Below are positions 46,801 through 57,305 of a DNA stretch of 64,000 nt, piece after piece. The translations under genes were made by a program, and so were the position numbers. Source of the stretch: Acinetobacter tjernbergiae DSM 14971 = CIP 107465 (lineage in GTDB: Bacteria; Pseudomonadota; Gammaproteobacteria; Pseudomonadales; Moraxellaceae); NCBI RefSeq assembly GCF_000374425.1, contig NZ_KB894368.1:1-64000 (forward strand), given 5' to 3'. The stretch's first letter is position 1, and each line of letters opens with the position of its first letter. Under the pieces are notes generated by a model. That model did not search any database, had not been told where the DNA came from, and saw nothing but the letters and a program-made list of their open reading frames with translations.

Positions 46801-46902
46801 TGCAAGCATTTGAATTCGGGATGCCTTGTTATCTCTAGGGCTTTGCTTTAAGGTATCTGATTCGCTATGGTACATACTGCAAAAAAATAGGTTAGAACTC
46901 CC

Positions 46903-47562
46903 ATGTTTACAGGCATTATTGAAAGTTTAGGTAAGGTTGAGAGCTTACAAAGTGTAGGCGGTGATGTTCGTCTACGTATTCAAACTGATTTGGATATGTC
47001 TGATGTACATTTGGGTGATTCGATTGCCACCAATGGCATCTGTCTCACAGTGATCGAGTGGGGGGGCAATTGGTATGCTGCGGATGTGTCTCGTGAGAGT
47101 TTAAATCGAACCACTTTAGGTCAATGGAAAGTGGGTCAATCCGTCAATGTCGAAAAAGCAATGCTACCAACGACTCGTTTTGGTGGGCATATTGTCAGTG
47201 GGCATGTTGATGGGTTAGGGGAAATTACCGTCGTTCGCCAAGATGCACGTTCGTTGTATTTTGAAGTGACAGCACCTGTTGAGTTGGCAAAATATCTAGC
47301 AGAAAAAGGCTCTGTAACTGTCGATGGAATTAGTCTGACCATTAACCATTTGCGTGGCAATATTCTAAGCTTGAATTTAATTCCACATACGGCTGAGCGT
47401 ACTAATATTGGTACATGGCAAGTCGGTACGAAAGTTAATTTAGAAGTCGATGTGCTCGCACGCTATATCGAACGTTTATTGTTAGGTGATAAAGCCGCTG
47501 AGCAAAAAACTGAATCGAATATCAGTATGGCATTTTTGGCAGAGAATGGTTTCTTAAAATAA
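46903..47562 (+). CDS. ribE: Riboflavin synthase alpha subunit
   Basis: This enzyme dismutates two lumazine molecules to riboflavin. The 219-residue protein consists of two similar barrels. The first has MFTGIIESLG and GDSIATNGICLTV, and the second repeats the pattern in VDGISLTINHLRGN. The length is normal. It is also called ribC in some annotations. No FMN riboswitch is apparent upstream. A hairpin at 47575-47604 ends the gene. Confidence 0.94.
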   Translation: MFTGIIESLGKVESLQSVGGDVRLRIQTDLDMSDVHLGDSIATNGICLTVIEWGGNWYAADVSRESLNRTTLGQWKVGQSVNVEKAMLPTTRFGGHIVSGHVDGLGEITVVRQDARSLYFEVTAPVELAKYLAEKGSVTVDGISLTINHLRGNILSLNLIPHTAERTNIGTWQVGTKVNLEVDVLARYIERLLLGDKAAEQKTESNISMAFLAENGFLK

Positions 47563-47574
47563 AAAATGAAACAT

Positions 47575-47604
47575 AAAAAAGCCCAGTTGAAACTGGGCTT
47601 TTTT
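47575..47604. terminator. Bidirectional terminator
   Basis: AAAAAAGCCCAGTT-GA-AACTGGGCTTTTTT lies between ribE and the convergent hypothetical gene. Confidence 0.88.
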
Positions 47605-47605
47605 A

Positions 47606-48232
47606 TTATTTCTCATCTGAAAATTTGCTGTTCTTTAAAATATAATCAATTTCATCTTGTGCAAGTGCATGTAATTTGGCACGGAATACCGTCACAGCCT
47701 GTTCTATTAAGCTTTCCGCTTCTAGCTCCAAACGAACACGTACACTTTCAAGCTCAGATAGGATTTGCTGGTCGTCAATCTGAACACGTTGCCCTTGAGC
47801 ATAATCAATGCTTGGCTGTTCAGGATTCGCTTGATAACGCTCAGTTTGTTGTGCAATTTCTTGATCAATATGATGACGTAGTGCAACGAGGTTTTCAGTT
47901 TGTTGCTCAAATTGATTTAATTCATCTGCTTGCAGTTGAGCAGCATAAGCAGCTTCGGCAGTACGTTTTTCTTCTAGGGCTTTTTCCAAAGCCAATTGTT
48001 TACGAACGCGTGCTTGTTCAATCAACTCAGCTTTTAGATTGGCATAGGCTTGATCAATGCGTTGTTGAGAGTGTTGTTGAGCTTTTTCTTCGTGATGTAC
48101 CCATGTCTGAATTTGTGTTTGTGGTAATAGTAGATCACAGATACGAGCTAAATCTTCCTGATAGGTCTGACGTACCGTTTCAGGTGTATTTAACCAACGC
48201 TTTTTAAAATCCTGTCCTACATTTAATGCCAC
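47606..48232 (-). CDS. Coiled-coil hypothetical protein
   Basis: The GTG at 48232 has AAGGAG 6 bases upstream. The 208-residue protein is nearly all helix, with high Gln, Glu and Ala content from about residue 60 to 200, consistent with an extended coiled coil. It has no signal or membrane segment. I do not recognise the family. It follows holC by 35 bp and belongs to the pepA-holC operon. An antisense open frame of similar length is a shadow. Confidence 0.68.
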   Translation of the reverse strand: MALNVGQDFKKRWLNTPETVRQTYQEDLARICDLLLPQTQIQTWVHHEEKAQQHSQQRIDQAYANLKAELIEQARVRKQLALEKALEEKRTAEAAYAAQLQADELNQFEQQTENLVALRHHIDQEIAQQTERYQANPEQPSIDYAQGQRVQIDDQQILSELESVRVRLELEAESLIEQAVTVFRAKLHALAQDEIDYILKNSKFSDEK

Positions 48233-48267
48233 ACGACACTCCTTACATGATGCTATTGTTTACAGAC

Positions 48268-48675
48268 TTATAATTTAAATGTGCGTGGCTCAATGCCTAA
48301 ACGACGATACATCTTAAATTTCTCTCGCCCGATCTGTTTTGCAGTTTCATTATTTTCAATAATTTCGATAATGTGGCGAAAATCTTGAGTTTGTTCAAGT
48401 GCATGATTGTTAAAATTAAACACAATCCAATCCTTGGATGGCGGTAATTCAGCTGAAATACACACGGGACTATTCAACTGATCAATCCCATGAGGAATAA
48501 AGCTACTGGAATCAAAACTCCATAGCTTGTCATCCAACTCATTTTGTAAATTTGAATCAACACAATACCACCAAATCTGTGGGTGCTGATTCAAAATTTT
48601 TCGACATAAACGGCAAGCACTTTCGACTTGCCGTTCTATGCTATTTTCAAACAGATAAAAACTAACTTGTGTCAT
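48268..48675 (-). CDS. holC: DNA polymerase III subunit chi
   Basis: The chi subunit links the clamp-loader complex to single-strand-binding protein. The 135-residue protein has the family pattern VSFYLFENSIERQVESACRLCRKI, with SFIPHGIDQLNSPVCIS and FRHIIEIIENNETAKQIGREKFKMYRRLG. The length is normal. It lies 3 bp downstream of pepA, an arrangement found in many gammaproteobacteria. Confidence 0.9.
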   Translation of the reverse strand: MTQVSFYLFENSIERQVESACRLCRKILNQHPQIWWYCVDSNLQNELDDKLWSFDSSSFIPHGIDQLNSPVCISAELPPSKDWIVFNFNNHALEQTQDFRHIIEIIENNETAKQIGREKFKMYRRLGIEPRTFKL

Positions 48676-48678
48676 GTG

Positions 48679-50127
48679 TTAGTGATTCGATTCTGTGCGA
48701 TTAGCTAAAAATTGCATGAGTAACGGTACTGGGCGACCTGTTGCACCTTTGGCTGCACCAGATAACCATGCTGTACCAGCCACATCAAGATGTGCCCAAC
48801 GATAATCACGAGTGAAACGCTCAAGGAAACATGCTGCGGTAATTGCACCGCCGTAAGGACCACCAATATTGGCAATATCGGCAAAAGGTGAATCAAGTAA
48901 TTCCTGATATTCTTCCATCACAGGCATACGCCATACACGGTCAAGAGATTGTTCACCTGCTTGTTGTAGCTCTTGCACCAGTTCATCATCTGGTGAGAAT
49001 AGTCCACTCACGACTTTGCCGAGCGCAACGACACAAGCACCTGTCAGTGTCGCAATATCAATGACGAGTGCAGGATTAAAGCGTTTGATATACGTTAATG
49101 TATCACAAAGAACAAGACGCCCTTCCGCATCAGTATTTAAAATTTCAACCGTTTGCCCACTCATGGTAGTGACGATGTCCCCTGGACGGGTTGCATGACT
49201 GGAAGGCATATTTTCTGCTGCAGCAATAGCGCCAACCACACGGATTGGCAGGCGAGCTTCACAAAGTGCTTGCATCGTACCTAACACTGAAGCAGCACCA
49301 CACATGTCGAATTTCATTTCATCCATGCCTAAGCCAGGTTTTAATGAAATACCCCCTGTATCAAAGGTCACACCTTTACCGACCAATACGACAGGTGCTT
49401 GATCAATTTGGGTATTGTATTCAATGGTAATAATTCGACCAGGACGATCAGAACCTTTGCTGACAGCAAGAAAAGCATTCATTCCCAAATCAGCCATTTG
49501 CTGTTCATTGAGGATGGTGACTTTTAATAAATCAGGATATTGTGCTGCAAGCGCAATGGCTTGGTCTGCAAGATATTCAGGAAAACAGATATTGCCGGGA
49601 CGGTTACCTAAATCACGTGCATAGTTCTGTCCAGATTGTACAGCGTGAATTAAATTTAATTGCGCATCATCAAGTGCAGTTTTATCTGAAACCAGATTGA
49701 TAGTTTCTAAGATGAACTCATTTTTTTTTGATTTAAACTCATCATAAGCATAGGCAGCTTGGGTTAAACTTAAGGCAAATAAATAATGTAGATCCGTTGG
49801 TAATGCGCTGAGATCTACAGTGATTTGTCTAAATTTATTTTGTGATGATTTGATAATCGTTTGTGCGAGTTTTGCTAATTTTATTGCCTTTACTTCTTCA
49901 CTTTTGCCTAAACCGAGCAAATGTGCATTGGCTTGCACAGCAATATTGGTAATCAGTGCAATATTTTCATTAAAACCAGCTTTGAACTGTGTGGCACTCA
50001 GAACATCTTCTAGATGATTGATTTGATAAGTCTTTAAGTTCTGTTGTAATTGTTCTGAATCAACCAAAATCCACAAAGATTCACTAGACGACTGTGTTGG
50101 GAATGCGGTATGAAGGGTAAATTTCAT
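48679..50127 (-). CDS. pepA: Leucyl aminopeptidase
   Basis: This M17 cytosolic aminopeptidase uses two metal ions. From the ATG at 50127 it is 482 residues, with the signature NTDAEGRLVL, the metal-binding KGVTFDTGGISLKP, and DMCGAASVLG. The frame extends 27 codons further upstream with an unlikely hydrophobic stretch, so the internal start is preferred. In some bacteria PepA is also a DNA-binding protein in site-specific recombination. It is divergent from lptFG. Confidence 0.93.
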   Translation of the reverse strand: MKFTLHTAFPTQSSSESLWILVDSEQLQQNLKTYQINHLEDVLSATQFKAGFNENIALITNIAVQANAHLLGLGKSEEVKAIKLAKLAQTIIKSSQNKFRQITVDLSALPTDLHYLFALSLTQAAYAYDEFKSKKNEFILETINLVSDKTALDDAQLNLIHAVQSGQNYARDLGNRPGNICFPEYLADQAIALAAQYPDLLKVTILNEQQMADLGMNAFLAVSKGSDRPGRIITIEYNTQIDQAPVVLVGKGVTFDTGGISLKPGLGMDEMKFDMCGAASVLGTMQALCEARLPIRVVGAIAAAENMPSSHATRPGDIVTTMSGQTVEILNTDAEGRLVLCDTLTYIKRFNPALVIDIATLTGACVVALGKVVSGLFSPDDELVQELQQAGEQSLDRVWRMPVMEEYQELLDSPFADIANIGGPYGGAITAACFLERFTRDYRWAHLDVAGTAWLSGAAKGATGRPVPLLMQFLANRTESNH

Positions 50128-50284
50128 TGTTTGTATAGAACCTAAGCAGCAAAAAAGAAAGATAAGTCCATTAAACACTTTCGGATATGAGGTTGCAATC
50201 CGCAACAAGCGATAGGTTTTATATTTTTAACATTCGGGTAAACTAGCACTACCCCTCGATTGGTCTATTTTTGGAAGCATTACT

Positions 50285-51385
50285 TTGATTATTCGGCGTT
50301 ATCTCGTCAAACAAGTGGTATCTACCTCTTTGGTTGTGACGGCCTTGCTCACTTTAATTATTATGGGTGGACAGTTAATCAAGATATTTGGACGAGCTGC
50401 ACAAGGGCGTTTAGATGCTAATGTGTTGCTGAGTATTATTGCTTATCGTTTGCCAGAATTTCTGACCTTAATTTTGCCATTAGGCTTCTTTATTGGACTC
50501 ATGTTGGTTTTCGGTCGTCTATACGTTGACCATGAGATGGCGGTTCTAAATGGTAGTGGTGTTAGCCGTAATCAATTAGCCAAACTTTTATTGCCAATGA
50601 CCTTTGTGTTCTTGATTGTTCAGGCGATATTGATGTTTTGGGGTTCATCATCGGGGATACGTGCTTACGAAAGTTTAATGCAGACACAGGCGGTACGAGC
50701 AGGTTTTGATTTGGTTAGACCCAAAGAGTTTATTTCCTCAGGTCCCTATACTATTTATGCAGGTTCCTTGTCTGAAGACCGTAAAAATTTAAAAGATATT
50801 TTTTATTATCAAAAAGCAGATCGTGAAGATAAACCTGATGTGATGATTTTAGCCAAAGAAGCGACACGTGTTGAAATGGCAAACGATACCGCCAATGTTG
50901 TTGATTTGGTTCAAGGTCGCCGCTACGAAATTTACCCAAATCAACCACGATATACTCAAGCAGAATTTCAATCTTATCGTTTACGTTTGGAAAATGATAA
51001 AGATGTAAAATTTGAAAGTGATGATGTGGAAGCTTTACCCATGTCTAAGCTATGGCAGAAGCGCGATGATGCTGTGATTCGAAGTGAACTTGGTTGGCGT
51101 ATTTTTGGTCCATTTGTAATTATCATTGCATTAATGCTCGCGGTGGCTTTATCAGAGGTCAATCCTCGTCAAGGTCGATATTACCGTTTGCTTCCTGCAA
51201 TCTTTATTTTCGCGAGTTTAATTGTGTTGATGATCGCGATTAAAACGCGAATTAGTAAAGGTGAATTAGATATTTGGGTTTATCCCGTGGCATTACTGGT
51301 TTATGCCATTGCAGCAGCTCTTTTTGCCCGTAAACAAAAATTAGCACCAAAACTTAAGAAAAGTATTCAGCGAGTGGGGTTGTAA
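50285..51385 (+). CDS. lptF: LPS export permease LptF
   Basis: LptF is one of two transmembrane partners of the LptB2FG ABC transporter that extracts lipopolysaccharide or lipooligosaccharide from the inner membrane. The 366-residue protein has six helices around a periplasmic beta-jellyroll region (about 115-265). The start is a TTG, supported by GGAAG 8 bases upstream and the expected MIIRRYLVKQV beginning. The stop overlaps the lptG ATG by one base (TAATG). Confidence 0.92.
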   Translation: MIIRRYLVKQVVSTSLVVTALLTLIIMGGQLIKIFGRAAQGRLDANVLLSIIAYRLPEFLTLILPLGFFIGLMLVFGRLYVDHEMAVLNGSGVSRNQLAKLLLPMTFVFLIVQAILMFWGSSSGIRAYESLMQTQAVRAGFDLVRPKEFISSGPYTIYAGSLSEDRKNLKDIFYYQKADREDKPDVMILAKEATRVEMANDTANVVDLVQGRRYEIYPNQPRYTQAEFQSYRLRLENDKDVKFESDDVEALPMSKLWQKRDDAVIRSELGWRIFGPFVIIIALMLAVALSEVNPRQGRYYRLLPAIFIFASLIVLMIAIKTRISKGELDIWVYPVALLVYAIAAALFARKQKLAPKLKKSIQRVGL

Positions 51386-52455
51386 TGTTAGCACGTCGAA
51401 TAGTCGCCAAACATGTGACAAAAACCACTGTCCTCGCGATGCTAGGTACAACACTTGTGTTGTCTTTTTTACAAGTATTATTCACTTATTTGGGTGAATT
51501 GGGCTCACTCAAGCCAACTTATACTGCGTGGCAAGCATTTCTCTATGTGATGTGGGGTGCACCTCGTTATTTATATGAGATTTTACCTGTGGCAGCACTC
51601 ATTGGTTCTGTTTTAGGTTTAGGTGCACTCGCGTCTAATAGTGAACTCATTGTGATGCGCTCAGTGGGAATCAGTTTATGGCGTATAGTTGGGTGGGTGA
51701 TGCGTTCAGCATTGTTGCTGATTGTTCTATCTTTTGTACTGAGTGAATGGGTGATCCCATATACCAATGAAAAAGCACAAAGTATTAAAAAACAGCGTAG
51801 TGTTGTTGCTTTAGGTGAAGTAAAAGGCTATTGGTCGCGTGAAGGGCAACGGTTTATTTATATTGATTATGCGAATTCACAAGGTCAACTTCGTAATGTT
51901 CAAGCAATTGATTTTGATCAAAACTATCGTTTGCAATCATTTGTAACAGCGGAAAAAGGTCAGTTTGTAAAAGAAGGGCAATGGAGTTTAGAACAAGCTC
52001 ATCAAGTTGATCTACTCGCGCAAGGTAATGCGATTAAAACGGATCATGAGCAACAGGTGCTAGGTTTGGCTCTACAGCCTAAATATGTACATATGGTGAC
52101 TTTAGATCCAGATGATTTGTCTCCAAGCCAACTGATCAGTTTTATGCAGTACTTAGCGGAATATAGTCAAGTTCCAAAAACCTATGAATTGGCTTTTTGG
52201 CAAAAGGTCACAGCACCATTTGCTTTAATTACTTTGGTTCTGATCGCTTGTTCGTTTATTTTCGGCCCACTGCGTCAACAATCGATGGGCTTTAGGCTCG
52301 TGATTGCACTTTTTACGGGGTTAGGATTCTTCTATTTACAAGACTTCTTGGGTTATGCAAGTTTAGTCTATGCACCATCACCTGCTTGGTTTGTACTGTT
52401 ACCCGTTGTGTTGATGTTTATGGTCGGTAGTTACTTGTTGTATCGAGCAAGGTAG
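51385..52455 (+). CDS. lptG: LPS export permease LptG
   Basis: This is the partner of LptF in LPS export, with 356 residues. It starts LARRIVAKHVTKTTVLAM, has three helices in each half with a central periplasmic domain (about 110-260), and has SNSELIVMRSVGIS in the first cytoplasmic loop that touches LptB. It is translationally coupled to lptF. Confidence 0.92.
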   Translation: MLARRIVAKHVTKTTVLAMLGTTLVLSFLQVLFTYLGELGSLKPTYTAWQAFLYVMWGAPRYLYEILPVAALIGSVLGLGALASNSELIVMRSVGISLWRIVGWVMRSALLLIVLSFVLSEWVIPYTNEKAQSIKKQRSVVALGEVKGYWSREGQRFIYIDYANSQGQLRNVQAIDFDQNYRLQSFVTAEKGQFVKEGQWSLEQAHQVDLLAQGNAIKTDHEQQVLGLALQPKYVHMVTLDPDDLSPSQLISFMQYLAEYSQVPKTYELAFWQKVTAPFALITLVLIACSFIFGPLRQQSMGFRLVIALFTGLGFFYLQDFLGYASLVYAPSPAWFVLLPVVLMFMVGSYLLYRAR

Positions 52456-52469
52456 AAAATTGGATTTTT

Positions 52470-52970
52470 ATGCAGATCAAAATTGTTTCTGGTGGGCAAA
52501 CTGGTGTTGATCGAGGTGCATTGGATGCAGCTCTATCTGTTGGGGTTCCATGTGGTGGTTGGTGTCCAGAAGGTCGAATGGCTGATGATGGCATCATCCC
52601 AGACTATTACCCATTAACTGTCTTGGAAAGTAGTGGTTATAGAAAAAGAACCAAGCAGAATGTTCAGGATAGTGATGCTACAGTGATTATTTATTTTGAC
52701 TATATTTTTCCAAATGGAGGGACTGAGCTTACTTTATTAGAATGTATCAAACAAAGAAAACCATATTTGCTTATTGATGGAAATGAGTTTTCTATTGAGC
52801 GTGCAGCTAAAAGGATATATTCATTTTATGAGAAAAATAACATACTCATTTTAAATATTGCTGGACCTAAAGGTTCAAACTTACCACAGGCGCATCATTA
52901 TACACAGCAGGTTATTACCACTATGCTGAATCAAGTCCTAGATCAAAATACAATTAAAAACTCAATATAA
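52470..52970 (+). CDS. Putative molybdenum carrier (SLOG-fold) protein
   Basis: This 166-residue protein has the start VSGGQTGVDRGALDAAL and later GGTELTLLECIKQRKPYLLID, the two nucleotide-binding elements of the putative molybdenum carrier family (PF12694), a Rossmann-like fold in the SLOG group. The true ligand is uncertain: either a molybdenum cofactor derivative or a nucleotide signal. It lies 14 bp after lptG. Confidence 0.8.
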   Translation: MQIKIVSGGQTGVDRGALDAALSVGVPCGGWCPEGRMADDGIIPDYYPLTVLESSGYRKRTKQNVQDSDATVIIYFDYIFPNGGTELTLLECIKQRKPYLLIDGNEFSIERAAKRIYSFYEKNNILILNIAGPKGSNLPQAHHYTQQVITTMLNQVLDQNTIKNSI

Positions 52971-53083
52971 GCATTCATTTTCGATGGTTTTAATTGGTGA
53001 AAGCCATCATTAACGCCATAGAGAATTACTGCAAATTTCGGTAAAATACGCCGATCAAATGATAGACAAATAGAGAATCCATT

Positions 53084-54628
53084 ATGACGGATGCAAATGC
53101 TGGCAAAATTCCTCACGTTCTTGTAATTATGGATGGTGTAGGACATCGTGAAGCCGTTGAAGATAATGCTTATTTAGCAGCAAAAACACCAAATCTCAGC
53201 ACGATGAAAGCGAAGCATCCAAATAGTTTGATTTCTGGTTCGGGCGAAGATGTGGGCTTACCAGATGGTCAAATGGGCAACTCTGAAGTTGGACACATGA
53301 ACCTTGGTGCAGGTCGCGTGTTGTATCAAGATTTTACTCGTATTACCAAAGATATTCGTACTGGCGATTTTTTTGAGCATGAAGTATTAATTGATGCCGT
53401 AGAAAAAGCCAAAGCAGCGCATGGTGCTGTGCATGTGATGGGGCTACTTTCAGAAGGTGGTGTTCACTCGCATGAAGATCATATTGTGGCAATGTGTGAA
53501 TTGGCATTAAAACGTGGTGCAACCGTATATTTACATGCTTTCCTCGATGGTCGTGATACGCCACCACGCAGTGCCAAACCTTCGTTAGAAAAATTGGATG
53601 CTTTATTTGCACAATATCCAAATCAAGGTCGTATTGTGTCGATGATTGGGCGTTATTTTGCAATGGATCGTGATAATCGTTGGGATCGTGTTGAGCAAGC
53701 CTATCGTTTAATGACAGAAGGTGAGGCAGCACGTGTTGTAAACTCAGCGGTTGAGGGCTTGGCGCAAGCCTATGCTGAGAACGAGAATGATGAGTTCGTT
53801 AAAGCAACACGTATTGGTGAAATTGTTAAAGTACAAGATGGTGACAGCATTGTATTTATGAATTTCCGTGCGGATCGCGCTCGTGAGATTACCCGTGCAT
53901 TTGTTGAGAAAGATTTTACTGGGTTTACGCGTAAAGTCGTTCCAAGTTTGTCTAAATTCGTGATGTTAACGCGTTATCAAGCAAGTATTGATGCACCTGT
54001 GGCTTATATGCCTCAAGCGTTAAAAAATTCAATTGGTGAATATTTATCTAGTCTAGGTAAAACCCAATTACGAATTGCTGAAACTGAGAAATATGCACAT
54101 GTGACCTTCTTCTTTAGCGGTGGACGTGAAGATGAGTATGAAGGTGAAAAACGTATTTTGATCCCATCTCCGAATGTCGCAACTTATGATTTGAAGCCTG
54201 AAATGAGTGCTTATGAAGTCACAGATGAGTTGGTGAATGCAATTAATTCAGGTGAGTTCGATCTGTTGGTGGTGAACTTTGCCAATGGTGATATGGTTGG
54301 ACATACAGGCGTATTTGATGCTGCGGTGAAAGCCGTGGAAACCGTTGATACGTGTTTGGGGCGTGTCTATGAGGCAGTGATGGCAAACAAAGGTCATATG
54401 TTAATTACCGCCGATCATGGTAATGTAGAGCAAATGCAAGACTACGACAGTGGGCAAGTTCATACGCAACATACCACTGAATTGGTGCCATTTATCTATG
54501 TTGGCCCAACACAAGCAACCATTGCTGAAGGCGGTGTCTTAGCTGATGTTGCACCAACTTTACTTCATTTGATGCATATTCCTGTACCTTCAGACATGCA
54601 AGGCAAGAACTTAATTACTTTAAAATAA
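53084..54628 (+). CDS. gpmI: Cofactor-independent phosphoglycerate mutase
   Basis: This enzyme interconverts 3- and 2-phosphoglycerate using two manganese ions. The 514-residue protein has LVIMDGVG near the N-terminus and the phosphoserine S67 ([10 protein letters not shown]). [11 protein letters not shown] lies further on, and the second metal site is [12 protein letters not shown]. The length is normal. ctpA follows 9 bp later in the same operon. Confidence 0.95.
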   Translation: MTDANAGKIPHVLVIMDGVGHREAVEDNAYLAAKTPNLSTMKAKHPNSLISGSGEDVGLPDGQMGNSEVGHMNLGAGRVLYQDFTRITKDIRTGDFFEHEVLIDAVEKAKAAHGAVHVMGLLSEGGVHSHEDHIVAMCELALKRGATVYLHAFLDGRDTPPRSAKPSLEKLDALFAQYPNQGRIVSMIGRYFAMDRDNRWDRVEQAYRLMTEGEAARVVNSAVEGLAQAYAENENDEFVKATRIGEIVKVQDGDSIVFMNFRADRAREITRAFVEKDFTGFTRKVVPSLSKFVMLTRYQASIDAPVAYMPQALKNSIGEYLSSLGKTQLRIAETEKYAHVTFFFSGGREDEYEGEKRILIPSPNVATYDLKPEMSAYEVTDELVNAINSGEFDLLVVNFANGDMVGHTGVFDAAVKAVETVDTCLGRVYEAVMANKGHMLITADHGNVEQMQDYDSGQVHTQHTTELVPFIYVGPTQATIAEGGVLADVAPTLLHLMHIPVPSDMQGKNLITLK

Positions 54629-54637
54629 GGTGGAAAA

Positions 54638-55813
54638 ATGACCCAACACAACAACATATATCAAGCGATATTTGCAAGTTTGTTGATGTGTTGGGGGAGC
54701 CATGCTTTGGCAGCACCGACACCACATTCATCTGGGTGGAGTGAAGACACAGCCAGTCGTACTGCCGAAGTGCCACTTGAATCTATTCAACAATTTGTAC
54801 AAATCTATGGCATTGTTAAAGATAACTATGTAGATCCAAAGACGGATGATGCGCTATTTCAACAAGCGATAAAGGGTTTGGTGAGTGGTTTAGATCGTTA
54901 TTCCCGTTATTTATCTGCTGAAGAATATCGCCAATTGATTCAATACACGGAAGGTGATCTTGCCTCTGTTGATTTCAATTTAAGTTATGATAATCACGAA
55001 CGTTTATGGCAGATTCAGGATTTAAAAGCAGGATCTGATTCGAGCAAACTCGGTTTAGCAAATGGGCAAGCTATACTGAAAGTGGATAATCAGGAGCTCA
55101 AAAGTTTAAATCAAGACCAAGTGCAAGGACTGCTTTATGGTTCGATTGGGAGTACGGTACAAATACAGCCAGAAAATAATAATAGTACAGTGATTTTGGT
55201 TCGAAATAAAAAAGTGGAAACGGATATTGAACCTGTTTTATTACATAATCAGGTGCTTGTGCTGAAAATTAAGGTTTTTCAACAAGATACAGCCAATGAG
55301 ATTAAACGTCTAATTGAAGAATATAGTTCAACCAAGCTAAAAGCAGTAGTCATTGATCTACGCAATAACCCAGGTGGTTTGTTGTCTGCGGCTGTTGAAT
55401 CAACAGACTTATTCCTAAATCAAGGATTGATTGTGACGACAAAGAGTCGTTCAGAAGGAGATCAACAATTTCAGGCTTTACCCTCAAATGAATTTCAAAA
55501 TATTAGGCTGGGAATCTTAATTAACCATCGCTCTGCTTCGGCTGCCGAGGTTTTTACTGCTGCATTAAAAGAACATAAGCGTGCATGGGTGGTAGGTGAA
55601 AATAGTTATGGTAAAGGTGTGGTACAGAAATTATTTCCATTGCCGAGTGGAGCAGCGCTGCAAATGACGGTGTCACATTACTACACACCGAATGGTAATA
55701 TGATTGAAGGGCAAGGAATTCAACCTAATCAGAGTTATCCATTGCTTCCTGAAATGAAAGAAGATAGCTACTTAGAACATGTCACTGATCTAGTCTTAAA
55801 AAGTAAAATTTAG
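54638..55813 (+). CDS. ctpA: S41-family C-terminal processing peptidase
   Basis: This periplasmic serine protease has a signal peptide (about 1-26, ending ALA), a PDZ domain around residues 100-175, and a tail-specific protease domain. The latter includes VVIDLRNNPGGLLSAAVESTDLFLNQG, catalytic Ser in NHRSASAAEVF, and Lys in GENSYGKGVVQ, in 391 residues. It acts on C-termini of envelope proteins and is relevant to envelope stress in related species. It is coupled to gpmI. Confidence 0.9.
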   Translation: MTQHNNIYQAIFASLLMCWGSHALAAPTPHSSGWSEDTASRTAEVPLESIQQFVQIYGIVKDNYVDPKTDDALFQQAIKGLVSGLDRYSRYLSAEEYRQLIQYTEGDLASVDFNLSYDNHERLWQIQDLKAGSDSSKLGLANGQAILKVDNQELKSLNQDQVQGLLYGSIGSTVQIQPENNNSTVILVRNKKVETDIEPVLLHNQVLVLKIKVFQQDTANEIKRLIEEYSSTKLKAVVIDLRNNPGGLLSAAVESTDLFLNQGLIVTTKSRSEGDQQFQALPSNEFQNIRLGILINHRSASAAEVFTAALKEHKRAWVVGENSYGKGVVQKLFPLPSGAALQMTVSHYYTPNGNMIEGQGIQPNQSYPLLPEMKEDSYLEHVTDLVLKSKI

Positions 55814-55820
55814 TCAAAAT

Positions 55821-55852
55821 AAAACCCCTTATTTCAGGGGTTTTATTTTTAA
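55821..55852. terminator. Terminator between ctpA and pilR
   Basis: AAAACCCCTTATTTCAGGGGTTTT is followed by a T run and lies between two convergent genes. Confidence 0.85.
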
Positions 55853-55855
55853 AGC

Positions 55856-57283
55856 TTATTCATCATCTTCGGTATCTAAACCAAACTTCTTCAAACGATA
55901 GCGTAGAGAACGGAAGGTCATTCCTAATTTTTTAGCTGCTAAAGTTCGATTCCAATGGGTTAAATTCAGTGCATTGAGAAGAATTTCTTTTTCAATATTT
56001 TCTAAATAGAGCTCCAGTCCTTCAGGTGGTAGCTTTTTAGAACCCATAGGGCTAACGCTTGCTACTGTATGATCATTTTCATCTTGTGTTGAAAATGAAA
56101 CCATTGGTGTTGCAATAGGGCTACGTAGTGGAGCAGTTTGAAGATGGGCTAGATCAATGGTTTCATCATCACTGAGCGTAATTGCACGTTCAATAATGTT
56201 GCGAAGCTCACGGACATTACCTGGGAAATACTGCTGTAATAAGAACTGTTCTGCACGAGAAGAGAGGGTTTTAACCGATACTTCCCATTCTTGGCTGATC
56301 CTTTGAATAAAGTGATTTGCGAGCAATAAAATATCTTGTCCACGCTCCCGTAAAGGTGGAAGCACAATATCCATGACGTGGATACGGAAGAATAAATCTT
56401 GTCTGAAGCGACCTTGTTGTACCAGTAACTCAAGATCTTGATGGCTTGCACTAATCACACGGAAATCGACATCAATTTCTTGATCTGAACCCACAGGACG
56501 GATCTTCTTCTCTTGTACTGCACGAAGTAATTTAACTTGCATACTTAAGGGAAGCTCAGCAATTTCATCTAAGAATAAGCTACCACCATGTGCGGAAAGA
56601 ATTAAACCTTGTTTGTCTTGCGTTGCACCAGTGAAGCTCCCTTTTTTATGACCAAAAAGTTCACTTTCCATCAATTCAGTTGGAATGGCACCGCAGTTAA
56701 TTGCGATAAAAGGACCTTCGCTGCGATTACTCAGGCGATGGACTAAATTCGCAACCACTTCTTTCCCTGTCCCTGATTCACCTGTAATAAATACAGGTGC
56801 TTGAGAGCGCGCAATTTTCTTTAGAGCGATTCGCAATTGCTGAATTGGTGTAGAGCGACCAATCAAAAGTTTATTTTCTAAAGCAGTTTCAGCTGCTTCT
56901 TGTTCTGGTTGTGGGCGATTCAATGCTTTTTGAATCAATTGATCCAAATGTGTTTGATTAACAGGTTTACTGACAAAATCAAATGCGCCTGCTTTTAACG
57001 CAGCAATTGCAATATCCATATTGCCATAGGCTGTTAGTACCGCGATTGGTGTATTTGGATAGTTTTGTGTGACATGTTTGACTAAGTCTAATCCATTGCC
57101 ATCTGGAAGATTTAAATCTGTTAAACAAGCATCGTACTGAAACTCGGTAAAGAATTTTTTTGCTTGCTCTACACGATAGGCAAGATGAGTTTTAATGCCC
57201 ATTCGTGCAAGCGTCATTTGCATTAAAAGACATAAGTCTTCTTCATCGTCTACGAGTAAGACGAGTGGTTGTTTAATTGCCAT
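55856..57283 (-). CDS. pilR: Sigma-54 response regulator PilR
   Basis: PilR is an NtrC-type activator of type IV pilus genes such as pilA through sigma-54. The 475-residue protein has a receiver domain with D56, then an AAA+ domain with Walker A GESGTGKE, the GAFTGA-type loop (GSFTGA here) and Walker B GGSLFLDEIAEL. A Fis-type helix-turn-helix lies at the C-terminus (LAAKKLGMTFRSLRYRLKKFG). The start is well supported by GGGGAAATGGC. It is downstream of pilS. Confidence 0.92.
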   Translation of the reverse strand: MAIKQPLVLLVDDEEDLCLLMQMTLARMGIKTHLAYRVEQAKKFFTEFQYDACLTDLNLPDGNGLDLVKHVTQNYPNTPIAVLTAYGNMDIAIAALKAGAFDFVSKPVNQTHLDQLIQKALNRPQPEQEAAETALENKLLIGRSTPIQQLRIALKKIARSQAPVFITGESGTGKEVVANLVHRLSNRSEGPFIAINCGAIPTELMESELFGHKKGSFTGATQDKQGLILSAHGGSLFLDEIAELPLSMQVKLLRAVQEKKIRPVGSDQEIDVDFRVISASHQDLELLVQQGRFRQDLFFRIHVMDIVLPPLRERGQDILLLANHFIQRISQEWEVSVKTLSSRAEQFLLQQYFPGNVRELRNIIERAITLSDDETIDLAHLQTAPLRSPIATPMVSFSTQDENDHTVASVSPMGSKKLPPEGLELYLENIEKEILLNALNLTHWNRTLAAKKLGMTFRSLRYRLKKFGLDTEDDE

Positions 57284-57305
57284 TTCCCCGAGAAACCTAA
57301 TCTAA

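Noticed and set aside
46752-46902. FMN riboswitch before ribE
   Set aside because: The conserved FMN-element blocks are not visible; only a short terminator hairpin is present.
47566-48207. A 213-residue open frame on the plus strand
   Set aside because: It is the antisense of the coiled-coil gene at 47606-48232, which has a proper GTG and AAGGAG site. Its composition, rich in His, Phe and Val, is typical of a shadow frame.
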